From: a virus
Virus record (IMG/VR): IMGVR_UViG_3300027899_001695
Span: 36,208 to 100,207 of that record
DNA: 64,000 nt
Reading direction: 5' to 3' (one strand)
Numbering within the stretch: the first letter of the stretch is position 1; each line of letters opens with the position of its first letter. Shown here piece after piece: positions 1 to 9,700 of this stretch. Under the pieces are notes generated by a model. That model saw only the letters and a program-made list of their open reading frames with translations. It did not search any database and was not told the DNA's origin. The position numbers and the translations under genes are program-made.

Positions 1-2
1 TT

Positions 3-2204
3 TGGAGTAGGGTATTGGAGTTAAGGCGTATTCATCCTGCTTTAATGGAATATGATTTAGATAAAGCAGGACTTCCTCGTAATTCGCATTGGTTATGCCC
101 ATTTCATCGTGAAGATGTTGAAATAGCTCCTGGTCCTTGCAAAGAGTGTGGTTTTGAGATGCTTCCTGTCATGTATATTTATAACCATCGTGGAAAGAGA
201 GTATACTTACTTGAAGAAGAGATTATTCACATGTCTAAGTTCTCTCCTTCGGAAACCTACGGTTACTCTCCTTTACTTACAATCATGCAGAAGGTTTTAA
301 CTATCTCTGGTATGGATAGGTTCTTATATCGTTATTTCTTTGAGAGAAAGGCTCCTACAGGGATGATATTGACCTATACAGATGACCCACAATCATTAGA
401 GGTGGAAAGAGCCAGAATTGAGGCTAAGATGATGGAAGACCCAACATACATGCCTTGGGTAGCGGTATCTCAGAAAACAGGACGTGGAAGAACTGACTTT
501 GTTAGATTATTTCATACTCTGCAAGAAATGGACTACATGAATGTGCGTAATGAGATTAGGGATAGAATCGCTTCTATGTATGGTGTACCACAAGTCTATC
601 TTAATATCTTTGAAGGTGTCGGAGCCATGTCTGGTCAGTCTGTTTCTGGTGATACACCATTATGGATACGCAAAGATGAAAAGTTTATTGACTTGATTCC
701 TATTGAGTCGTTGCATCATAATTCTGCTAACCAACATGACCAGTTCCCCAAGAATTTGGAAGTGCTTTCTCAGGATGGCTGGACTAAGCCTAAACATATT
801 TGGAGGCATAAATGCAGGGAAGAGAACACCCTTGCGTTTGAATTTGGTGGAGGTTTTGCTGAGACTACAGTAGACCATTCTCTTATGAAAGACAAACAGG
901 AAGTAAAGGCTTCTGATTTGAAGGTAGGCGACAGTATTGATACTGTTGAATACCCTAAATCTGAAGAATATGACTCAATGACTGAAGATTTTGCTTGGTT
1001 GTTAGGTTTTTATTCTGCGGAAGGTTCTATTCTCTTTGAAGAAGCGGGTTTAGACCTATCAAACAACAAAGTAGAGCTCTTAGAAAAGTGCCAGAGAATA
1101 TTGGAAGCTAGGTATAATAAAAAGGCTAAAATAGCTTTCTATGAAGGTAATGATTGTGGTAGGGTGCTTATTTATGGTAATAGCATTGTAGAAGATTTTA
1201 AAGGTCTTGTATACTATGCCTATAATACTGTTAGTAGCAAAGACAGCAAGCCTATACGAGTACCTAAGTTAGTCCGAAAGGTTCCTACTCAAGTTATTAA
1301 TGGTTCTTCTGCTATTAAGCAATCTTTCTTAAAGGGTTACATTGATGGAGATGGTAGTGTTACTAGTGATGATTCCTATAGATGTGTTTCTACTTCATTG
1401 CTTCTATTAGCTGGTATTGAGTACTTAGTTAAGATTCTTGGTTACAATACTAACGTAGAGTTTAGAAAGAGCGATAATCAAAACTGGAACCATAACTGGA
1501 GACTTACATTTGGTAAAGGTAATAGAAAGACAGAATCAAATGTAATCAAAAGAATTCTTTCTTTACCCGCAAATAAATATGTCTATGATATTGAAACTGA
1601 GAGCCATACGTTTGTTGGTGGTATCGGCTGTCTTGTTTTCCATAACAGTCAGCAGTTAAAGGTATTTAGTAACATTATTGACGCTGACCAGAGACGCTAC
1701 AATGAGAAGCTATTTCCACAGCTATTAAAAGCTTTCCATATAACGGATTGGAGTTTGAAGTTATTACCACCTGAAGAGAAAATAGATTCAATGGTGCTTC
1801 AACAGGCACAACAAAGGGTAGCAATAGCTACGCAGATGATGACATTGGGCTTTCAGGTTGAATTAAAACCTGGAACTAAGAATATTAAGGATTTGGACTT
1901 TATCTTTACAGGTAAAGTTGAAAATCCAATGCAGGCCATGATGGGAGGTGCTGGTGGTGCTGGTGGCATGCCCCCGCTACCTCCAGGTGGAGAAGGAAGC
2001 CAAGGTGGAGAAGGCGCAGAGGGTGGAGCATCAGGCATGACCACCGCACCACCTAGAGTTCCAGAAAAGGGTGTGGAAAAAGCAGAAGGAATAGAACACT
2101 ATGCTTGGAATAAGCGAAATCCGAAGGAAGAGGCTGTTAGTAGAGATATTGAGGCCGAGAAGATATATCAAGGAAAGAACTTAGAGGAGCAGCTTGAACC
2201 ATAA
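3..2204 (+). CDS. Phage portal protein interrupted by an intein (5' end outside window)
   Basis: The reading frame is open to the left edge, so the N-terminus is missing. The extein reads like a portal protein: a segment with EEEIIHMSKFSP and YGYSPLL, then a helical stem region ending in ASMYGVPQVYL. An N-terminal Cys-rich patch (CPFH, then CKEC) could bind zinc. An in-frame intein splits the extein after GAMSGQ; the protein resumes with SQQLKVFSN. The C-terminal tail is Gly/Pro/Glu-rich, followed by a KAEG motif shared with other virion proteins of this phage. The portal forms the dodecameric DNA channel at the capsid vertex. Its position at the head of the morphogenesis operon fits. Identity is from family knowledge and is fairly sure. 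Confidence 0.82.
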   Translation, partial: WSRVLELRRIHPALMEYDLDKAGLPRNSHWLCPFHREDVEIAPGPCKECGFEMLPVMYIYNHRGKRVYLLEEEIIHMSKFSPSETYGYSPLLTIMQKVLTISGMDRFLYRYFFERKAPTGMILTYTDDPQSLEVERARIEAKMMEDPTYMPWVAVSQKTGRGRTDFVRLFHTLQEMDYMNVRNEIRDRIASMYGVPQVYLNIFEGVGAMSGQSVSGDTPLWIRKDEKFIDLIPIESLHHNSANQHDQFPKNLEVLSQDGWTKPKHIWRHKCREENTLAFEFGGGFAETTVDHSLMKDKQEVKASDLKVGDSIDTVEYPKSEEYDSMTEDFAWLLGFYSAEGSILFEEAGLDLSNNKVELLEKCQRILEARYNKKAKIAFYEGNDCGRVLIYGNSIVEDFKGLVYYAYNTVSSKDSKPIRVPKLVRKVPTQVINGSSAIKQSFLKGYIDGDGSVTSDDSYRCVSTSLLLLAGIEYLVKILGYNTNVEFRKSDNQNWNHNWRLTFGKGNRKTESNVIKRILSLPANKYVYDIETESHTFVGGIGCLVFHNSQQLKVFSNIIDADQRRYNEKLFPQLLKAFHITDWSLKLLPPEEKIDSMVLQQAQQRVAIATQMMTLGFQVELKPGTKNIKDLDFIFTGKVENPMQAMMGGAGGAGGMPPLPPGGEGSQGGEGAEGGASGMTTAPPRVPEKGVEKAEGIEHYAWNKRNPKEEAVSRDIEAEKIYQGKNLEEQLEP
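639..1646 (+). mobile_element. Intein with LAGLIDADG homing endonuclease in the portal protein
   Basis: About 336 residues. The N-terminal splice block begins SVSGDTPLWI, a class 1 start with Ser instead of Cys, and the element ends FVGGIGCLVFHN followed by extein Ser. The middle holds the two DOD endonuclease motifs, LLGFYSAEG and LKGYIDGDGS, with acidic residues in place, so the homing endonuclease is probably active. Splicing is needed to make a working portal. Boundaries are inferred from splice-junction rules (Ser1, His-Asn at the end, Ser+1). Confidence 0.88.
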
Positions 2205-2317
2205 TGTATTTATTATGTATAGCATGTAATCAGAGAAGCCATCTTAGTTTATGGAAACGTATTGGCGTTTATACATTTGCTTGCCCACATTGTGGAGCAA
2301 CTAGAGTCGTTGATTAA
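2204..2317 (+). CDS. 37-residue zinc-ribbon microprotein
   Basis: Starts on the ATG that overlaps the portal stop (TAATG). The product has two CxxC pairs (CIAC near the start, CPHC near residue 28), the pattern of a minimal zinc ribbon. It is translationally coupled to the portal gene and ends just before the ribosome binding site of the next gene. Function unknown. Confidence 0.55.
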   Translation: MYLLCIACNQRSHLSLWKRIGVYTFACPHCGATRVVD

Positions 2318-2327
2318 GGAGGAAAGA

Positions 2328-2780
2328 ATGTCAGCAGGAGACCCTATTAACTATACAACCAACTCTACAAGTATTAACTATTTTACTACAGGAGCATACA
2401 TAGACGACACAGACCCATTTAAACGTTTAATTGCTTGGAAAGGTCTAAAGATTCGTTCTATATCTATTCTTGGTAACACTATCAGTATTGAGTGTTATAA
2501 AGGAAAGAAGACATATTTTGTTACTATAGACGAAGACTTTGTTAAAGTATTTAATAATAAGAAAGAAGTTATTGATACTGTGCCTATTCCAAAGGTCTAT
2601 AAGTACCAACCTAGCACAATAACGACTGGAGGGAACACTTGGATTTATCCAACTACTACTGACCATACGACTGCACTACCGTCTAATAGTGTCGTCTGGA
2701 GAGATAGCACCACCCTTGACCCTAAATGGACAACAACCAGCAATAATACTGCTGCAGGGTATAAAATATCATTCGAATAA
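2328..2780 (+). CDS. Hypothetical virion-operon protein
   Basis: 150 residues from ATG 2328, which has a strong AAGGAGG site seven bases upstream; the longer open frame upstream lacks one. Thr/Ser-rich at both ends, with a central beta-rich segment (TYFVTIDEDFVKVF). No family recognised. It lies between the portal gene and the exonuclease. Confidence 0.65.
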   Translation: MSAGDPINYTTNSTSINYFTTGAYIDDTDPFKRLIAWKGLKIRSISILGNTISIECYKGKKTYFVTIDEDFVKVFNNKKEVIDTVPIPKVYKYQPSTITTGGNTWIYPTTTDHTTALPSNSVVWRDSTTLDPKWTTTSNNTAAGYKISFE

Positions 2781-2807
2781 AAATAAAAAAGGGGAGAAAA
2801 GAAAGAA

Positions 2808-3473
2808 ATGATAGCACCTATTAATCGACTACGCAGGGATGAAATCGCAGAACTGGCAAAGGGACGTTGCAAGCATGGGCATACTTACTTGGAGCATTAT
2901 AATTGTTTCAAGGCGGAAAAAGGAGAAGGAGAAAAGATTGGCTTCTTTGACATTGAAGCATCCAATCTAAAGGCAAACTTTGGTATAATGTTGTCGTACT
3001 GTATTAAGGAACACAATAGTGAGAAGATGTTGTATGATGTTATAACAGAGAAGGATATGAGGTCTGGTGTAATGGATAAAAGACTGGTTAGAAATTGTAT
3101 ACGGGACATGAAGAAGTTTGATAGACTTGTAGGCCATTATTCTACTAAATATGACCTACCTTTTGTACGTACAAGGGCTCTCTCAATGGGTCTTAAGTTT
3201 CCTGAGTATGGTGAGATTAAACATACTGATACCTATTATATGGCAAAGAAATTGCTCTGCTTATCTAGCAATAGACAGGGAGTAGTAGCGGAGGCTATAC
3301 AAGGTGAGGACATTAAGACTAGGATTGACCCCAAGTACTGGATACCTGCATTACAGGGTAATGTAAAAGCTTTGGAGTACATTCTTGACCATAATAAAAA
3401 GGATACTCTTCAGTTGGAAGGAAACTATAAAAAGTTAGTTATATTTGTTAAACCACTACAGAAGAGCATGTAG
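2808..3473 (+). CDS. DnaQ-like 3'-5' exonuclease (RNase H fold)
   Basis: 221 residues. Exonuclease motif I is FFDIEAS (D48, E50), motif II is YSTKYDLPFV (D116), and motif III is the C-terminal DHNKKD segment (H195, D199), the DEDDh arrangement of DnaQ-family nucleases that hydrolyse DNA or RNA 3' ends with two metal ions. A Cys/His cluster at residues 21-33 could form a small zinc site. The RBS GGGGAGAAAAG precedes the ATG. Role within a structural operon is unclear; it may serve repair or packaging. Family call good, biological role inferred. Confidence 0.7.
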   Translation: MIAPINRLRRDEIAELAKGRCKHGHTYLEHYNCFKAEKGEGEKIGFFDIEASNLKANFGIMLSYCIKEHNSEKMLYDVITEKDMRSGVMDKRLVRNCIRDMKKFDRLVGHYSTKYDLPFVRTRALSMGLKFPEYGEIKHTDTYYMAKKLLCLSSNRQGVVAEAIQGEDIKTRIDPKYWIPALQGNVKALEYILDHNKKDTLQLEGNYKKLVIFVKPLQKSM

Positions 3474-3474
3474 T

Positions 3475-3502
3475 TTGAAAGTTGACACAAATGTGGGATA
3501 AT
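3475..3502 (+). promoter_or_regulatory. Candidate promoter, TTGAAA-N16-GATAAT
   Basis: -35 TTGAAA at 3475, 16-bp spacer, -10 GATAAT at 3497, followed by TAAG. The block ATAATTAAG recurs at three other structural-operon starts (15833, 51357, 55347). It starts within the last codons of the exonuclease gene region and drives 3514 onward. Confidence 0.5.
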
Positions 3503-3513
3503 TAAGTAGTAAA

Positions 3514-3909
3514 ATGAACAGGGAAGAAGCTCAGTCTACTATAGTTCAGGCTTTAATAGAAGCATTAAGAGCTAGGGCACGTAATGGTTTTGAACTATCA
3601 CAATCATCATGCCCCGTTGTTACAATGACTTTGAAGAATTCTGGGTCTATAACAGACATCCCTAATGGTAGTGTGCTTAGTTATAAAGCACCATATGCTT
3701 CTATTGTAGAAAGAGGAATTGAAGACCATACGGAAATCGTTCCTGGATATGCAAGAAGGGGGCATATGGTGCGTAGCCACACCAGACGAGTACGTGCCAA
3801 AGAGGGTATTCATTTCATTGAAAACTCTCTTAAAAAGGCTTTTGAAACTTTATCTAATTCAGTAGATGGGGAATTGAGGGTAAAGTTTACAAGAGTAGAA
3901 CGTAGTTAA
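3514..3909 (+). CDS. Probable head-tail connector or tail-completion protein (HK97 gp10-like)
   Basis: 131 residues. The central segment YKAPYASIVERGIEDH resembles the conserved APYA..VE.G core of HK97 gp10/neck-type proteins, which join the portal complex to the tail. Basic C-terminal half. ATG 3514 sits just after a candidate promoter. The assignment rests on one short motif plus position close to the portal gene; an unrelated virion protein remains possible. Confidence 0.42.
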   Translation: MNREEAQSTIVQALIEALRARARNGFELSQSSCPVVTMTLKNSGSITDIPNGSVLSYKAPYASIVERGIEDHTEIVPGYARRGHMVRSHTRRVRAKEGIHFIENSLKKAFETLSNSVDGELRVKFTRVERS

Positions 3910-3925
3910 AGTAAGGAGGATTGTT

Positions 3926-4243
3926 ATGGATAAGTATCTTGAATATCTTGTGACTCGTTTAATCGAGTGTATGAGTTTATCGGTTCCGAAGGATAAATTG
4001 GACCAAGTATCGGCATTGATTACACGTCATGCTGCTGAATTGTTAGAACAAGTTAAAGCTTCTAAAGATGCTGAGTTTATTAAAGCCAAATTTTCCAATT
4101 TCATTAATAAAGTACTTAGTACTATAGAAGCACTTGATTTGGCAGAAACGCAGTATAAAGCTGTGCGTAAGTTAGTCTTATCAGAAATTCATGGCTGTTT
4201 GGATATGATAATAATAAATTTGGGGAAAAAAGAAGATGGATAA
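3926..4243 (+). CDS. Hypothetical all-helical protein
   Basis: 105 residues, predicted almost entirely helical (heptads such as LDQVSALITRHAAELLEQV). Strong TAAGGAGG site before ATG 3926. Its last codons overlap the start of the next gene, so the two are translationally coupled. No family recognised. Confidence 0.62.
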   Translation: MDKYLEYLVTRLIECMSLSVPKDKLDQVSALITRHAAELLEQVKASKDAEFIKAKFSNFINKVLSTIEALDLAETQYKAVRKLVLSEIHGCLDMIIINLGKKEDG

Positions 4244-6428
4244 TAATGAACGACCTGAAGACATGTTTATAAATGACCCAGCACAAGCGGAGGCTATGAA
4301 ACTTAGTTCTCCGTATGTTGCTATGTTTGATGATTACATGAAGAAGGGTGAGGGATTTTATAAAGATATTCCACAAGTAGGGCAAGTACCAGAAGTTCCT
4401 GGATTAGGAGGTGTGGGTGGAGTACCAGAAATTCCTAATATGTTTAAACGTATGGAGAAATCTAGAGAGGTTAAACATTGGGAACAGAAGATAAGAAAGC
4501 AGGGATTATATAATGAATTGAGCCACATGAATGCCTCTCAATTGGATGGAATGATTAATCGTATTGAGAAGGCGATAGAAAATAAATCTACAAAGAGGGT
4601 TACTATGAAAAAACAAAAAGCAATGATTAAAAGCTTTTCTCCTGACTTGAGGAAAGCCTTATTGCGTAAAGGTATGTCTATAGATGATGTTAGGCATGTT
4701 GAAAATGAATTTAAGACTAATCTTCCTCCTGAAGCTATTAATATAATGAATAGTTATGTTGATACTGCGGTTAGGAAAGGTTGGGGCGGTGCTGCAGTTG
4801 GGGGTCTATTAGGAGCAGGTGGTGGCCCTCTTGGGATTGCTATTGGTGCTTATATTGGTCATAAATTAGGCGAAGCTGTTGGTAGAGGGCAAATATCGTC
4901 TAAACAGGCTAAAGTAGCGAAAGAAGCAATGCTTCAGAGGTCACAGAATGAGTTAACAAGCCAAAAGATTATTGATAAGGCATTACAACAATATTTAAAT
5001 GGTACGGCTGCTGCAGGTGGCCCTGCTGCTCCGCCTAGTGTGTCACAACAAATACTGGGTAGAGTAATGGATAGATTCTTGCCACCTAAGACGGCTACTC
5101 CTTCTGCAGGTGCAGGACCGACTGCGAGTACTTCTGGTACTACAAGTGGTGCTGGGTCTGCTGCAGGTGCAAGTTCTAATACAAGTACTGGTGCTCCTCC
5201 GCCTCCTACTGCTGGTGCAGGAGCAGGAGCACCTTCTCCTTCTGCTAGTACAGGGGCACCTTCTGCTGGTGCAGGAGCAGGAGCACCTTCTCCTTCTGCT
5301 AGTACAGGGGCACCTCAGACTGGTGCTAGTGCTGGAGCAGCTCGTTGGCAAGCTAATGTTCAAGCAGGTTTGAAAAGGCAAGCTGCTGCACACAAAGCAG
5401 CACAGACCAAAGCAAATAAGCCAAAACAGTCTACACAACAACCTAGTCAGCAACCTGTAGATGGGGGGGCACCCCCAGGTCCTAAGCCTGTTCTTGGTGG
5501 ACGTAAACAAAAGAAAGTAGAGACACCACCTATAGAACCTGAAGTAACACAGTCAGAAAAAGATGCTTCTAAGAAAGGTAGAATACCTAGGAAACCGAAG
5601 AAACCAATGGATGCAATGAGTGAAGCATCTGCGAGACTTGCTGCAGGAGAGGATGAGGATACTATCATGAAATGGATGTTAGATAATAATATGACAGATG
5701 ACCAAATTGGTCAAGTTATGGAAGAGAGAAATAAACAGGCAATGGGCAAAATGATGAAAGGAGAGGTGAATCCAATGAAACCACAATCACCTATTGAATT
5801 AAAAAAGGCTATTTATAGTGTAAATAGGGCTATAGAGATGATAAAGAAAGAGGCTCCTTGGACTAAGGAAGACCCATCAATGTCTCCTGCTCAAGAACAA
5901 TCTGGCGGAGGAGAAGAGAAAGATATTAAGTGGCTTTCTCATGCATTGGAAGGTGGTGGGCTCGATTCTTTATCTAAACACCCTGTAGTGGGAGAAAATA
6001 TTGGGAATGCTGCTGATAAGGTAGGTTCCAAGTTCTTAGAGAAGATACAATCAATGGGTAAAGAAGGTAGTTTTGACCATGCTGACCCTAAAGCGATTGG
6101 TTTAGCTATTCTTGAATCTATTGATGGTATGGCCAATGATGCTGGTGATGAGAAGATAGGAAAAGCTTGGACAGGTGCAATGGCATCTCTTATTGATAAA
6201 TATGGTAAGAAAGTTGTTGCAGATGTTGCACAAGGTCTTGCTCAAGAAGGTGGACAAGGACAATTCCGTAAAGCAGTTGCTGAACCTATTGGTCCTACGC
6301 ATTATCCTGCCAAAAATAAAAAAACGGCTAAAACAGATTTTGGTGGGCAATCTGAAGTATATGGTGATGGAGCCAATATGGATACAGAGTCACTCACTGA
6401 AAATAGCAAGATGTTAGAAACTGAATAA
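4236..6428 (+). CDS. Large low-complexity virion-type protein with glycine zipper
   Basis: 730 residues. A helical N-terminus is followed by a glycine-zipper segment around residues 183-218 (GGLLGAGGGPLGIAIGAY), typical of membrane-inserting or oligomerising helices. Next come an Ala/Gly/Pro/Ser-rich linker (about 260-375) containing an 18-residue tandem duplication, a Lys-rich region and a helical C-terminal half. Residues near 520-545 (IELKKAIYSVNRAIEM) match the recurrent helix motif of other virion proteins here. It could be an internal or ejected protein; this is inference only. Confidence 0.6.
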   Translation: MDNNERPEDMFINDPAQAEAMKLSSPYVAMFDDYMKKGEGFYKDIPQVGQVPEVPGLGGVGGVPEIPNMFKRMEKSREVKHWEQKIRKQGLYNELSHMNASQLDGMINRIEKAIENKSTKRVTMKKQKAMIKSFSPDLRKALLRKGMSIDDVRHVENEFKTNLPPEAINIMNSYVDTAVRKGWGGAAVGGLLGAGGGPLGIAIGAYIGHKLGEAVGRGQISSKQAKVAKEAMLQRSQNELTSQKIIDKALQQYLNGTAAAGGPAAPPSVSQQILGRVMDRFLPPKTATPSAGAGPTASTSGTTSGAGSAAGASSNTSTGAPPPPTAGAGAGAPSPSASTGAPSAGAGAGAPSPSASTGAPQTGASAGAARWQANVQAGLKRQAAAHKAAQTKANKPKQSTQQPSQQPVDGGAPPGPKPVLGGRKQKKVETPPIEPEVTQSEKDASKKGRIPRKPKKPMDAMSEASARLAAGEDEDTIMKWMLDNNMTDDQIGQVMEERNKQAMGKMMKGEVNPMKPQSPIELKKAIYSVNRAIEMIKKEAPWTKEDPSMSPAQEQSGGGEEKDIKWLSHALEGGGLDSLSKHPVVGENIGNAADKVGSKFLEKIQSMGKEGSFDHADPKAIGLAILESIDGMANDAGDEKIGKAWTGAMASLIDKYGKKVVADVAQGLAQEGGQGQFRKAVAEPIGPTHYPAKNKKTAKTDFGGQSEVYGDGANMDTESLTENSKMLETE
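5211..5318 (+). repeat. Two tandem 54-bp coding repeats
   Basis: The 54-bp unit beginning GCTGGTGCAGGAGCAGG occurs at 5211 and again at 5265, nearly identical in DNA. It encodes an 18-residue Ala/Gly/Ser/Pro unit in the linker of the 730-residue protein, so it looks like a recent slippage or unequal-crossover duplication. Confidence 0.85.
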
Positions 6429-6437
6429 GAGGTAGTT

Positions 6438-6722
6438 ATGGAGCGATTGGCTTCCGAATATGACCCTAAGACAGGGCAGTTTACGTTTACAGTAGGCGAT
6501 GAGTTAACGGCTGAGATATCTCCAGAACAATATGTGGAGTTTATATCTCAGTCAATGATGCTTGTCCAACACGTTGTAGAAAATTACTTTAATGGGTCAA
6601 TGAAGAGGTTTATCAAATCAACTGAGCATGCTCCCTCAATACCCATAGATTCGGCAGATTTAGTAGAAGACTTGGATAAATGGTTGAGACATAAATCAAC
6701 ACATATAGATTTTGGAGCATAA
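6438..6722 (+). CDS. Hypothetical small acidic protein
   Basis: 94 residues, ATG 6438 with AGAGGTAG upstream. The N-terminal half looks beta-rich (FTFTVGDELTAEISPEQY), the C-terminal half helical. No family recognised. Ten bases separate it from the previous gene and one base from the next. Confidence 0.6.
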   Translation: MERLASEYDPKTGQFTFTVGDELTAEISPEQYVEFISQSMMLVQHVVENYFNGSMKRFIKSTEHAPSIPIDSADLVEDLDKWLRHKSTHIDFGA

Positions 6723-6723
6723 T

Positions 6724-9700
6724 ATGACAGAAAGAACTATATTGTTGTCTAGAATTGAACAGATAATGAGACTTGGTAAAAAGAAAGAGCCTACTGTTGC
6801 AGACTATTTAAGTCAGTTTGATATGGATCGGCTTATTGATACAAAGAATCCCGCTAATAATGATTATAGAAGAGAGTTTGTTAATAGTTTCTTTAAACAT
6901 CTTCCTATAGATAGACGACCTATGCTATTACTAGGAAGGTCAGGTCCCCAGGTTCTAGCCTACATTAATACAGACTCCAGTTTAGCCAAAAGACATGCCC
7001 CAGTTATGATAAGATATGAAGCTGCTATGGAAAGACAACTTCCTTTAGTTAGTGTGAAGTTATTTAATGATAAATTTAAAGATATGAGTCAAGTGGCCGC
7101 AAATTTGCAACCTTTTAGTGAAACTAAAGCAAATAATGTCAATAAAGAAGCTTTCATAAATAAGTGGGCAACTAGATTAATTTCTGATTTAAAAGCAGGA
7201 GAATTCGCACCTGATAAATTTATAGGACATGGTTTAGATGAACAAGAGTTAGCAAACCTTCCAACTAAAGTAAAACTTGTTCCAGGAAATAAGAAAGGAA
7301 AAGCAGTAAGAATCCCTAAAGAAGAACGAGAGCATCGACATTTATTACCTAAAGTTGATAAACCATTGGGAAGTGGAAAGCAACCTTTAACCAAATATCA
7401 TCCTCGTGGAGCAAGTGTTCATAATCAAAAGTTATGGAGAGCTATACATCGTGCTTTACAAACACCAGAAGATATAAAGAAATTAAGTATGGAAGTAGTC
7501 AATGCTACTCCGTCTAATCAGAAGTTTTATAGTCCCTATATTGACCCTGAAACTGGGCAATTAAAAGATAGAGTTCCTAAAGATGTAGACCAACAGTTTC
7601 ATCAAGATATGAGAGACCTTATTGAGAAAAAGGGGCAAGAGTTTCATGATAGGTATATAATATCTCCAGAATATGTAGATGATGATGGTACAGTGCATCC
7701 TGCACATCCAGAGTATAATGGAAAAAAGGGGGATAAAAGCAATGCTGGAGAGTGGTCCAAGAAAACACCAGCGGATGTTAAAAGGGCATATTCCCAAGCT
7801 GAAGGAGAAATAACAGGACATCTAGAGACATATAAGGAAGATGAGAAGCTTAAAGAAGATGCAACTATAGATTCAGGAGAAGAGCCTCCCGTAACTCCTT
7901 GGTATGAGCAACTTGGAGTAAAGGTACAACGAGAAGGTCAAGTAAAAAATGCAACAGGTATCTGGACAGATTCAAAAGGTAAGAAATACCGTCTTAAAGG
8001 CGATGAGGTTTATCATCACCCAAAAATTGGTGATATTATTGTACGAAATCTAAATGGAATGAGAACTCGTATTTTTGCTCCAGGTATAAATAGAACCTTT
8101 GTTAATAGTAAAGGTATCCAAGATATTATTAGGATGTATTTTGAACGTAACCTTCCGATACCTAAAGATTATAAACCTTATTTAATAGGGTATGAGGATT
8201 GGAAACAGTTAGCAGTTTTAAGAGAAGAGATTTATCAAGATGATTTAAAAAAGGCAAAAACAGAGAAACAACGTCAGAAACTTACGACTGCTTATGAAGA
8301 TTGGAAAAAGAAATTTAGAGGAGTTAGTCTAAAAGCTAGAGAAGAAGATTCTAAAGAATGGGGAAACCAAGACTTAGAATCGCAGTTACTTAGAGATAAT
8401 ACAGACCCTAAGTTTGATATCAAGCTTAGAGAGTTTCAAGATTTACAACATGAAGGGAATTCAAATGAGATACAAAGAAAGGATTTCTATGATGGTTTTA
8501 CACCTGCTCAAAAGGACTTCTTTGACCAATTTAAGAAGAATCTTACTACTAAAATAAAAGCCCTTAAACAAAAATTTGATGCAGAACAAGACTTAAATAT
8601 ACCTAATCCAATGGATATTAATTTTAGTCCATTAGATGCAGGAGAGGCTAGACTTCCTTATATGAGTAATAAGGACCGTTTACAGTCTGATAGCGATAGA
8701 GAGTACCAAGCTCTTAAAGACAAAGCTGCTGAAAGTATAAAAAATACACCTGCCTTTCAAGAGTTCCATAAATGGTCTGCTTTACATGGAGAATTAGCAA
8801 GTAAGGGGTACAAACATGTAGCATTAGATGATGCTGCAGAGGCTGCTTATGACAAAGCTTTATTAGATAGAACCGAAGCAGAAGAAAAGGCTGCGGAAAA
8901 GAAACAAAAAAATAGATACAAGAAGTACAAGGAAGCGGACGAAAATAAAAAAGGTGCTATAGGAACAACAGAAAGTAGCCAAGGAAAGAGTAACCCTACA
9001 CTTACTAAATTTGAAAAGCGTCAATTAGAATGGTTAAAAGCTAAAAAAGATATAGCAAGAACTGCGGTTAAACTTGAATATCATAAAGCTTTCGCTAAAA
9101 TATTACAAGAAGCATCTCCTACTAAAGAACGTAGAATTTCGCATGTTGATAATTTACTAAGTGATGACGGTACTTATACATATGATGCAACTGTTGATTC
9201 AGATGGACAAATAACAGATATTAGGAATAAAAAGCAACTTAAGCCTAATCAAATAAAGGCTTTTAAAGAGGCCAATAGTCCATCTATGTACAAACGTTAT
9301 AATCCTGCAAGTGCTGCAGCTTATGATAAAGCTTATGCAGATAGAATGAAAAGTATGCAAACAAAAGATATTAAAGATATTAAATCAGATAGGGCAAAGA
9401 AAGTAGGCATAGAGCCTCTTTCAGATAACCCAGACCGTGGTTTTGGAGACCCTAGTCCTCATAGAGATTGGCAAGACAGATTAGATAGAGCTATAACAGA
9501 AGCCATTAAAATTGGTACAGAAACAAAAGATTGGACAGAATTAAACCGATTATACGATGCTTTTCCAAACGAGAAGATGCATTATAGAAATACTCAAGAC
9601 CCACGCAGTAAAAGAAGTGGGGCATATGCAAAACGAGCAAATCTGGCGTTTGATAAGAAAAAACAAGAAGAAGCTGCAGCCAATGCTGCTAAAGCTGCTG

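Noticed and set aside
5211-5318. Possible CRISPR-like array
   Set aside because: Two adjacent 54-bp copies without spacers, in frame within a coding linker.
5043-5510. Minus-strand frame of 155 codons rich in Ser, Arg and Cys
   Set aside because: Mirror of the Ala/Pro/Ser-rich repeat region of the 730-residue protein; low-complexity composition, no ribosome site.
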